Position numbers and translations under genes: made by a program
Shown: positions 1-5,806 of the stretch, piece after piece
How the letters are laid out: each line of letters opens with the position of its first letter
Numbering within the stretch: the stretch's first letter is position 1
DNA from: Flavobacteriaceae bacterium
Lineage (GTDB): Bacteria > Bacteroidota > Bacteroidia > Flavobacteriales > Flavobacteriaceae
DNA length: 18,357 nucleotides
Direction of reading: 5' to 3'
Assembly: GCA_002703065.1 (NCBI GenBank)
Contig: PAEO01000017.1
Location: 37,297 to 55,653, forward strand
Notes under the pieces: model-generated
The model's database searches: none
Seen by the model: the letters and a program-made list of their open reading frames with translations, nothing else
What the model was told of the DNA's origin: nothing

Positions 1-99
1 GGCATCTGGAATTCTAACAGTAAACAATATTGCCACAACAACAGGGACTAGAACTGATACAGCTATTACTAAGGGTCTATATTTTTTTGATTCAGCCAT
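1..99 (-). CDS. DUF420-type membrane protein, N-terminal 33 residues (cut by window edge)
   Basis: Reading the minus strand from the ATG at 99 gives 33 open codons up to the window edge. The peptide begins MAESKKYRPLVIAVSVLVPV and continues as one hydrophobic helix (about residues 9-27) followed by a short TVRIPDA segment. This N-terminus, and the position directly after SCO1 at the end of a flavobacterial oxidase cluster, fit the DUF420 (YozB-like) family of small multi-helix inner-membrane proteins, whose role is not firmly known but which occur with cytochrome oxidase genes. The start overlaps the end of the SCO1 gene by 8 bases (ATGGCTGA), so translational coupling is likely. The family call rests on context and a short N-terminus only; the rest of the gene lies to the left of the window. 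Confidence 0.65.
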   Translation of the reverse strand, partial: MAESKKYRPLVIAVSVLVPVVVAILFTVRIPDA

Positions 100-802
100 T
101 TTTTAATAATTTTCTAATATCCTCCTTAATCATATCAATTCCTTGTTTATCAACAGAAGGATTTTCTATTCCAAGATAATAAACTATGGGGTTACCATTT
201 GAATCTCTTCGAGAACGAATGTATCCATTTTTATCAATAAGAGCAAAAAACCCTTGATGCTCAAAGCCACCAGCAACTGCAGGATTAACTCCAGCAAAAA
301 TATTAAAGCCAGAATTTGATAGCTCATACACATCATCTATTTTACCTGTTAAAAAATGCCAATTTTGAGATTTAATATTAAGTCTCTCAGCATATTCTTT
401 TAAAACAACTGGTGTATCATTGACAGGATCTATAGTAAATGAAGCTATTCCAAAATCATTACGATCCCCAAACTCTTCATCTAAAATTTTCATATTCTGA
501 TTCATCTCAATACAAATTAATGGACATGATGTAAAGAAAAATTCAGCGACATAAACTTTTCCTGAGAAATCTTCGTTTGTAACATAGCGATTATCCTGAT
601 TTTGAAATACAAATTCGGGAACTTTTCTTGATTCACCATTCAAATTAATAAAAGACAACTTGGAGGATTGACTTATCTCTTTTGTTCTGCTTGAGTCAGA
701 AACTCTGTTATCATTTAATCGATTATTTATTATTGGAATAAACCAAAAAGAAAAAATTATAATTATTATGAATAGGCCTATGTATGACTTTCTTTTAAAC
801 AT
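92..802 (-). CDS. SCO1/SenC family copper chaperone for cytochrome oxidase
   Basis: This 236-residue protein is a membrane-anchored periplasmic thioredoxin-fold protein of the SCO1/SenC/PrrC family, which delivers copper to, or reduces, the CuA site of cytochrome c oxidase subunit II. An uncleaved N-terminal helix spans about residues 7-26, followed by a polar linker. The copper-binding CxxxC is present as C93-PLI-C97 in the segment FFFTSCPLIC, and the third ligand, a histidine, is seen as H182 in GGFEHQGFFALID. The ASFTIDP and NWHFLTG segments are also typical of the family. It is the penultimate visible gene of the oxidase operon, starting 2 bases after the stop of the SCO-like gene upstream and overlapping the next gene by 8 bases. 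All key residues are intact, so it should be functional. Confidence 0.93.
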   Translation of the reverse strand: MFKRKSYIGLFIIIIIFSFWFIPIINNRLNDNRVSDSSRTKEISQSSKLSFINLNGESRKVPEFVFQNQDNRYVTNEDFSGKVYVAEFFFTSCPLICIEMNQNMKILDEEFGDRNDFGIASFTIDPVNDTPVVLKEYAERLNIKSQNWHFLTGKIDDVYELSNSGFNIFAGVNPAVAGGFEHQGFFALIDKNGYIRSRRDSNGNPIVYYLGIENPSVDKQGIDMIKEDIRKLLKNG

Positions 803-804
803 GA

Positions 805-1428
805 TTACTTAAAAACATTATTCTTTTTCAACGCCATTCTATATTCAGCTAAGATAATTTTAACATCGTCTAACATATTGTTATTGATATCTGCGACTGA
901 CCTTGAATCATACCCAAACTTTATGCCACCATCATCATCTCTACCTCTCAAAGCTTTTGACTTGTCAATAATAAAAGCATATGGTAATCCTAAGTCACTA
1001 CCTAATTCAATATTAGTAGCTAAGTTGTTATACAGGCTAATGATTTTTGAATCTGGCAGATGGATAAAATACCAGTTTTTCATATCAGTATTAGTCCCTG
1101 ATGATAATTTCTCTTTTAAGTTTTTTGATTTTAATTCATTTCCTTTAGGGACAATAGACACAAACTGAAAATCCTTAAATTGATAGAATCTTTTATAAAT
1201 TTTCTGATTTAAATTTAATGCATCTCCTTCTCTATCTTCAATATTATTTCCAAGGAACGTTACAATTGATATGTTATTTTCAAATGCATGATTAGATAAA
1301 CTTTCCAAATCCTGAATTGAATCTGTAATTATTGGAAGCTTAGCAAAATTATTAATTCCAGATGCAAAAAACAGGTATGCAACTAAAGGCAAGATAAAAA
1401 GTACGGCAAGAACAAAATATTTTTTCAA
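805..1428 (-). CDS. Cysteine-free SCO/thioredoxin-like exported protein of the oxidase cluster
   Basis: This 207-residue protein has an N-terminal hydrophobic segment (about residues 4-23, signal anchor or signal peptide) and a soluble domain expected in the periplasm. I do not recognise a named family. The pattern suggests a degenerate thioredoxin/SCO fold: a beta strand ISIVTFLGN (53-61) sits where SCO proteins carry the copper motif, and LPYAFIIDKSKALRGRDDD (148-166) resembles the FFALIDKNGYIRSRRD strand of the neighbouring SCO1. It has no cysteine at all and no histidine at the SCO copper-ligand position, so SCO-type copper or redox chemistry is not possible; a structural or assembly role is my inference. 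It lies 9 bases after the subunit IV gene and 2 bases before SCO1, in one operon. A gene of this kind is, from memory, regularly found here in Flavobacteriaceae. Confidence 0.72.
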   Translation of the reverse strand: MKKYFVLAVLFILPLVAYLFFASGINNFAKLPIITDSIQDLESLSNHAFENNISIVTFLGNNIEDREGDALNLNQKIYKRFYQFKDFQFVSIVPKGNELKSKNLKEKLSSGTNTDMKNWYFIHLPDSKIISLYNNLATNIELGSDLGLPYAFIIDKSKALRGRDDDGGIKFGYDSRSVADINNNMLDDVKIILAEYRMALKKNNVFK

Positions 1429-1437
1429 ATGTGAAAA

Positions 1438-1821
1438 TTAGAAATCCCAACTCACAAAACCTTCGTACATCACATCATAAATATAATTACCCTCAACTAA
1501 TAAAATAAAAGCAAGGTAAGCTATAAGAAAAATAAGAGTTATTACAACAGACGCTTGAAGAGCAAATGACTCATCACGCATATGCATAAAATCCCAAGTA
1601 ATGTAGTAAGCTTTTACAATTGTCAAAATCAAAAATATCCAATTGATCAGTTTTAAATTCAAAAAAGAATTCATTAAAATCTCTGGCTTGACAATTCCTA
1701 AAACAACTTCAATAGCAGTGACTATCGAAAGAAAGATTAAAACGCCCCATATCTTTTGAACATTGGACTTAAATTTTATTAATCCTCTAAATATTTCTAG
1801 TTTGTGTTCGTGTTGTTCCAT
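1438..1821 (-). CDS. Cytochrome c oxidase subunit IV (prokaryotic COX4 type)
   Basis: This 127-residue protein belongs to the small bacterial subunit IV family of heme-copper oxidases (CyoD/CtaF-like). Three transmembrane helices are visible at about residues 25-44, 57-78 and 87-109. The family signature around the end of helix 2, KAYYITWDFMHMRDE (70-84), is clear. Subunit IV is a non-catalytic inner-membrane subunit that helps assembly or stability of the oxidase. The gene starts 3 bases after the TAG stop of the large subunit III gene and ends 9 bases before the SCO-like gene, so it is part of the same transcript. Length is normal and nothing is missing. Confidence 0.9.
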   Translation of the reverse strand: MEQHEHKLEIFRGLIKFKSNVQKIWGVLIFLSIVTAIEVVLGIVKPEILMNSFLNLKLINWIFLILTIVKAYYITWDFMHMRDESFALQASVVITLIFLIAYLAFILLVEGNYIYDVMYEGFVSWDF

Positions 1822-1824
1822 AAT

Positions 1825-2805
1825 CTATACCAAATAAAAGAAAGTAAATACAAAAACCCATACTAGATCAACAAAGTGCCAGTACAGTCCAACCTTTTCA
1901 ACCATTTCATAATGGCCTCTCTTTTCATATGTTCCTAAAAGTACATTGATGAAAATGATGAGATTAATTATCACACCCGAAAAAACGTGGAAACCATGAA
2001 ACCCAGTTATGAAGAAAAAGAAATCAGCAAAGAGCCTGTTTCCATATTCATTTCTAATCAAATTAGCTCCTTCAACAACATATACTCCTTGTGAAACTTT
2101 TTCAATAGATTCTTCTCTCGAAAGAATAATTTTTTTTCCTTTTTCATCAATTTTTTCAGACCTAACAACCAGAGCAGGATTCGCTAAAAAACTGTTTGAA
2201 ACTTCCTGTAGCGTAAATGTAGGAAGAGAAGCTTCATCTCTGTACCACAATCCATTACTTCCTTGATGTTGTTCTCTATCCCTAGGAACACTAACAACAA
2301 AATCTTTTAAAGCAATTCTTTTATTGTCATTGCTGGTATCAACAAATTGAATAATTTGACCTCCTTTAGTTTCGATTGCTCCATATTCACCTCTAATGAA
2401 GTTAGCCCATTCCCATGCTTGAGAACCAACAAATACTGCACCACCAACTATAGTAAGTAACATATAAAATGCTACTTTATTTTTGTTGTTATTGTGACCG
2501 GCATCAACAGCCAATACCATTGTTACAGATGAAAAAATTAGAATAAAAGTCATCAAAGCAACATAGTACATTGGTGCATCAACACCATGTAGGAATGGGA
2601 AGTGTGTAAATACTTCGTCAGCTATCGGCCATGAATCAATATTCTTAAATCTAGAAAAGCCGTAAGCAACAAGAAACCCGGAAAATGTGAGTGCATCTGA
2701 AACGATGAAAAACCACATCATCAATTTACCGTAGCTTGCTTTTAGGGGCTTGACTCCTCCATCCCAGTCATTTTGAATTTCAGCAGAGGAAATTGTCGAA
2801 CTCAT
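1825..2805 (-). CDS. Cytochrome c oxidase subunit III, large form with soluble insertion
   Basis: This 326-residue protein is a heme-copper oxidase subunit III, a membrane subunit that stabilises the catalytic subunit I. Five hydrophobic helices are seen at about residues 28-51, 79-101, 110-131, 259-290 and 305-325. Signature segments include TGFHGFHVFSG (267-277) and VEKVGLYWHFVDLVWVFVF near the C-terminus. Between helices 3 and 4 lies a soluble, charged stretch of about 120 residues (140-258) with no obvious domain; most bacterial subunit III proteins lack it. I recall the same insertion in other flavobacterial homologues, so it looks lineage-specific rather than an artefact. The gene follows the smaller subunit III gene by 35 bases and precedes subunit IV by 3 bases. 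Whether both subunit III proteins sit in one oxidase cannot be told from sequence. Confidence 0.92.
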   Translation of the reverse strand: MSSTISSAEIQNDWDGGVKPLKASYGKLMMWFFIVSDALTFSGFLVAYGFSRFKNIDSWPIADEVFTHFPFLHGVDAPMYYVALMTFILIFSSVTMVLAVDAGHNNNKNKVAFYMLLTIVGGAVFVGSQAWEWANFIRGEYGAIETKGGQIIQFVDTSNDNKRIALKDFVVSVPRDREQHQGSNGLWYRDEASLPTFTLQEVSNSFLANPALVVRSEKIDEKGKKIILSREESIEKVSQGVYVVEGANLIRNEYGNRLFADFFFFITGFHGFHVFSGVIINLIIFINVLLGTYEKRGHYEMVEKVGLYWHFVDLVWVFVFTFFYLV

Positions 2806-2840
2806 TAAATCTAAAAATTTTAAACAAAGTTAATGAATTT

Positions 2841-3416
2841 TTATCCAATGAAATACAAAAAAATAAACAAATAAACCCAAAGTAAATCAAGGAAATGCCA
2901 AAATATTACACCGAGTGAAAAACCCAATATTGAATCTGAGTACTTATCAAAGTATGTCTTATAAAACAACACAGAAACAACAACTAATCCAGCTATTAGG
3001 TGTAAAAGATGAACAAAAGCTAAAACGTATATAAATGAGGTAGTTACGTTACTTTGTGCTCCTGCAAAATAATACCCCAAATCAATAAGATTGTTAAATC
3101 CATTAAACTGCAGAACAAGAAATATTATTCCCAAAATAAAAGTTGTGGATAAAAAAATAAGTGACCTGTTTTTTGACTTTTCTTTGTTTAGAAAATATTT
3201 TGATAGTTGAATTGTTATACTACTTAGAACAATAACAAAGGTGCTGTAAACGAATGATTTCGGAAGGACAAAGTCAACCAACCAGTCTGGACGACCCTTA
3301 CTCACAACGTAAGCACTTGTTAATCCGCCGAAAGTCATTGTGATACTTAACAATGCAAACAATAACATCATTTTTTTTGCTTTCTCTTTCTTAAGTCTTA
3401 AATCATTATAACTCAT
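2841..3416 (-). CDS. Cytochrome c oxidase subunit III, short form
   Basis: This 191-residue protein is a compact heme-copper oxidase subunit III with five helices at about residues 15-38, 53-74, 85-104, 125-151 and 164-190. The segment FVHLLHLIAG (134-143) and the C-terminal VIFWHFLDLLWVYLFIFLYF match the subunit III family; the same closing motif (WHFxDLxWVxxF) occurs in the larger paralogue immediately downstream. Its ATG overlaps the TGA stop of the heme O synthase gene by 4 bases (ATGA), indicating translational coupling. Tandem short and long subunit III genes are the usual arrangement in Flavobacteriia oxidase clusters. Subunits I and II are not in this window. Confidence 0.9.
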   Translation of the reverse strand: MSYNDLRLKKEKAKKMMLLFALLSITMTFGGLTSAYVVSKGRPDWLVDFVLPKSFVYSTFVIVLSSITIQLSKYFLNKEKSKNRSLIFLSTTFILGIIFLVLQFNGFNNLIDLGYYFAGAQSNVTTSFIYVLAFVHLLHLIAGLVVVSVLFYKTYFDKYSDSILGFSLGVIFWHFLDLLWVYLFIFLYFIG

Positions 3417-4273
3417 AAAAACTTGTCAATTAAATATATTATTTGAATTAAGGTTAAATATAAAATGCTAGAATAAAATAATTTACTAGCAGATGAAATA
3501 TCCATTTTATTATACAAATTTATGGCCAAAAGTAACATTATGATTCCAAACATTAGAATTGCAATTGTTGAGCCAAAACTTAAAGTCAAATTTCCAGTTA
3601 GACCAGTATAAGGAAATACTGATATTATCATCGTCCATATTATATATAAAATAATTTGAAGTGCAGTACTTTTATCTCTATTTCCAGTAGGCAGCATTAT
3701 AAATCCAGCTTTTTTATAGTCATCATCTAACATCCAGCCTAAGGCCCAAAAATGAGGAAATTGCCAAAAGAATTGAATCATAAATAAAGTCCCAGGTTCA
3801 ATACCAAAACTTCCAGTTGCAGCCACCCATCCAAGCATAAATGGAATTGCCCCAGGAATGGCACCAACAAAAACTGAAAGAGGAGTTATTGGTTTTAAAG
3901 GAGTATAAACACATGTATATAAAAAAACTGAAATCGCAGCAAAAAATGCAGTTTTGTAGTTAATGAAGTACAAACAAAATATACCAATAAGAGTTAAAAA
4001 AACAGAGATCCAAAATGCATTTTGAGTCGTAATTTCTTTAGCGGGTAGAGGTCTGTTTTTTGTTCTGTCCATTAATGCATCTTTATCTTTTTCAATTATC
4101 TGATTAAAGGAATTTGATGCACCAACAATGCAATATCCACCTACAACTAATAAAATTAAATCACTAAAATCAACTACATCAACGGCTAGAAAATATCCAG
4201 CTACAGACGAAAAAACAACACTAAGGGCTAACCTAGCCTTGGTTAAAGAAGTAAATATCTTAGTATTAATCAA
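3413..4273 (-). CDS. ctaB: Protoheme IX farnesyltransferase (heme O synthase)
   Basis: This 286-residue inner-membrane UbiA-family prenyltransferase attaches a farnesyl group to heme B to give heme O, the precursor of heme A for aa3-type oxidases. The first Asp-rich prenyl-diphosphate motif is visible as N57-QIIEKDKDALMD69-RT, followed by KNRPLP; a second acidic cluster is WALGWMLDDDYKKAG (D183-D185). About eight or nine hydrophobic helices fill the rest. The start is a TTG at 4271-4273: an in-frame TAG lies just three codons upstream and the next in-frame ATG is far inside the protein, so TTG is the only reasonable start. The N-terminal KARLALSVVFSSVAGYFLA aligns with the start of helix 1 in homologues (also named cyoE). 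It heads the oxidase cluster, with its stop overlapping the next gene's start. Confidence 0.95.
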   Translation of the reverse strand: MINTKIFTSLTKARLALSVVFSSVAGYFLAVDVVDFSDLILLVVGGYCIVGASNSFNQIIEKDKDALMDRTKNRPLPAKEITTQNAFWISVFLTLIGIFCLYFINYKTAFFAAISVFLYTCVYTPLKPITPLSVFVGAIPGAIPFMLGWVAATGSFGIEPGTLFMIQFFWQFPHFWALGWMLDDDYKKAGFIMLPTGNRDKSTALQIILYIIWTMIISVFPYTGLTGNLTLSFGSTIAILMFGIIMLLLAINLYNKMDISSASKLFYSSILYLTLIQIIYLIDKFL

Positions 4274-4291
4274 TTTGTACTAATAGGAGTG

Positions 4292-4299
4292 CAAACTTA
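4292..4299 (-). promoter_or_regulatory. Candidate -7 promoter box (TAAGTTTG) before the heme O synthase/oxidase cluster
   Basis: On the minus strand the octamer TAAGTTTG matches the Bacteroidota -7 consensus TAnnTTTG exactly. It sits in the 63-base gap between tonB and the heme O synthase gene, with a T-rich run about 17-24 bases upstream where the -33 element (TTTG or TTG) would be expected, although no perfect TTTG is there. Transcription would start near 4285, leaving a leader of roughly a dozen bases before the TTG start codon. Found by eye; not tested. Confidence 0.4.
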
Positions 4300-4336
4300 G
4301 TTACAATTCAATAAGTAAAAAAATTAGAATAAAATT

Positions 4337-5038
4337 TTATTGAAGCTTGAAAGTAATAGGAATACTAAATGGAACTCTCACGGGACGACCTCTTTGTTTT
4401 CCAGGTGTCATTCTTGGAAGTCTACTTATAATTCTATTAGCTTCTTTTTCCAAATTTTTGTCTGGTCCTCTAGTTCTAATACCAAAAATAGAACCATCTT
4501 TACCGATAGTAAATTGAACAAAAACTCTTCCTTGAATACCCATCTCTTGAGCAATTTCTGGGTATCTAAAATTCTTTGCTATGTGCTTCTGAATTTGTGT
4601 TTGAAAGCAACTTCTTCTTTCAGACTTTGGAACTCTTTCGCATCCAGGGAATAATGGAACATCCTCAATAATTGCAAAAGGAACATCCATGTCAATTTCT
4701 TCTTCAACAACCTCAACTTCTTCAACAATCTCCTCTTGATCAGTTTCAGTTGATTCAATGATTGTTTCTTCAATCTCTTCTTCATCTTCAACAACCTCAA
4801 TTATTTCAGGTGCTGGTGGAGGTGGAGGTGGAGGTGGTGTTTTAATTTGTTCAGTGATTGGGATTTCTTCATCATCGTCATCATCAACATCTAGTGCAAT
4901 ATACCCATACCCGTCATCATCATAGTTTTTATACTCAATCGCTTGCCATGAAACTAATAAGACCAAGAATAGCCCAATAGAAAAATAAAATGAACTCTTG
5001 TTATTTAAATCAGCCTCTGGATTTTTTTTTTGTCTCAT
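4337..5038 (-). CDS. tonB: Energy transducer TonB
   Basis: This 233-residue protein is a TonB that couples the inner-membrane proton motive force to TonB-dependent outer-membrane transporters. It has a short cytoplasmic N-terminus, one transmembrane helix (about 17-34), then an acidic stretch with five consecutive Asp (D52-D56), eight consecutive prolines (P68-P75), and a long Glu/Val/Ile-rich acidic region to about residue 118. The C-terminal TonB domain covers about 148-231, with RYPEIAQEMGIQGRVFVQF typical of the fold. Two periplasmic cysteines, C133 and C144 (FPGCERVPKSERRSC), precede the domain and could form a disulfide; this pair is common in Bacteroidota TonB proteins. The ATG lies 7 bases after the stop of the VanZ-like remnant. 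No ExbB/ExbD genes are in the window. Confidence 0.92.
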   Translation of the reverse strand: MRQKKNPEADLNNKSSFYFSIGLFLVLLVSWQAIEYKNYDDDGYGYIALDVDDDDDEEIPITEQIKTPPPPPPPPAPEIIEVVEDEEEIEETIIESTETDQEEIVEEVEVVEEEIDMDVPFAIIEDVPLFPGCERVPKSERRSCFQTQIQKHIAKNFRYPEIAQEMGIQGRVFVQFTIGKDGSIFGIRTRGPDKNLEKEANRIISRLPRMTPGKQRGRPVRVPFSIPITFKLQ

Positions 5039-5045
5039 TGGTCAG

Positions 5046-5390
5046 CTAATGTAATTTTTTTTTATTTAAATGCAAAATAAAAAATCCAATTAAAGCTCCA
5101 GCTGTATTTGCTATAAAATCACACCATTCAAAGACTCGTCCAAATGGAAGTATATCTTGAAAGATTTCTAACAATTAACCAAAAATAATGGTTACTAATA
5201 ACTGGGCTTTTAAATTATTTTTTTTGTTTTCAAGTTTTAATCACCAAAAGATTAAAAAAAAGTAAAGCAAACAATGAATAGCTTTATCCCATTCTAATAG
5301 CTTTAGAGATCTAAGTTGTATTGGACAGGGATCAATGAAAAAGATTTCAAAAACAATGTATAGATGTATGCTATATATTTTCTTATATAC
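5046..5390 (-). pseudogene. Decayed VanZ-like membrane protein gene
   Basis: The gap between gcvH and tonB is not empty. One minus-strand frame, read from just after the gcvH stop to the TAG at 5046-5048, gives a recognisable VanZ-like protein: a first hydrophobic segment (YIVFEIFFI), then LKLLEWDKAIHCLLYFFLIFW, then QLLVTIIFG, LLEIFQDILPFGRVFEWCDF and IANTAGALIGFFILHL. The WDKxxH, LLEIFQ and ANTAGALIG segments are characteristic of VanZ-like proteins of about 120 residues. The frame is broken by TGA at 5241-5243 and TAA at 5175-5177, and has no ATG after gcvH; ATA codons at 5376-5378 and 5367-5369 may be decayed starts. Frame is otherwise kept throughout, so decay is by substitution. A VanZ-family gene after gcvH is, from memory, common in flavobacteria. 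Sequencing error at three sites is the alternative. Confidence 0.82.
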
Positions 5391-5768
5391 TTAACCAGTA
5401 ATTTCAGAATAAGATTTGGAGTCTAAAAGTTCACTTAGTTGACCACTGTCTTCAACTTTCATTTTGATAATCCAGCCTTTATCATAAGGTGATTCATTTA
5501 TTAATTCAGGATTATCATTGAGAGATTCATTAAATTCTAAGATTTCGCCAGAAACAGGAATAAAAAGATCCGAAACGGTTTTTACAGCTTCTACAGTTCC
5601 AAAAATATCATCCTTATTTAAATTTTCATCAAGCTTATCTACCTCAACATATACAATATCCCCCAGTTCACTTTGAGCAAAGTCTGTAATTCCAACAGTA
5701 GCAATATCTCCATCAAAACTAATCCACTCATGATCTTTAGTATACTTTAAATTTTCTCTTATTCCCAT
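5391..5768 (-). CDS. gcvH: Glycine cleavage system H protein
   Basis: This 125-residue protein is the lipoyl-carrying H protein of the glycine cleavage system, which shuttles the aminomethyl group between the P, T and L proteins in the cytoplasm. The lipoylated lysine is K63 in FGTVEAVKTVSDLFIP; other family segments are YTKDHEWI (9-16), VGITDFAQSELGDIVYVE (25-42) and ESPYDKGWIIKMK near the end. The length is normal for the family. It follows sprA by 38 bases on the same strand and probably shares its transcript. GcvT and GcvP are not nearby, as is usual in Bacteroidota, where gcvH often stands apart. Nothing is unusual apart from the ruined VanZ-like gene directly downstream, which lies in the same reading frame after the TAA stop. 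Confidence 0.97.
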   Translation of the reverse strand: MGIRENLKYTKDHEWISFDGDIATVGITDFAQSELGDIVYVEVDKLDENLNKDDIFGTVEAVKTVSDLFIPVSGEILEFNESLNDNPELINESPYDKGWIIKMKVEDSGQLSELLDSKSYSEITG

Positions 5769-5806
5769 TTTTCTAATTTATAATATCCTTTATGAAAATA
5801 CAATAA

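Noticed and set aside
4328..4341. Perfect palindrome aataaaattttatt overlapping the tonB stop, as a possible terminator.
   Set aside because: It is all A/T with no loop and no GC stem, so it would not make a stable terminator hairpin; such palindromes are expected in AT-rich DNA.
4579..4800. A Leu/Lys-rich minus-strand frame inside tonB.
   Set aside because: It is an out-of-frame reading of the acidic Glu-rich linker codons and has no start context or family resemblance.
5175..5243. The TGA and TAA inside the VanZ-like frame could be recoded sense codons.
   Set aside because: TGA ends the SCO1 and heme O synthase genes here and TAA ends several others, and one frame would need both recoded; decay or sequence error is simpler.
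5046..5768. gcvH and the VanZ-like remnant are in the same frame, suggesting a fusion by readthrough.
   Set aside because: gcvH ends at its normal family length with a TAA, and the remnant is independently broken; the shared frame is a one-in-three coincidence.
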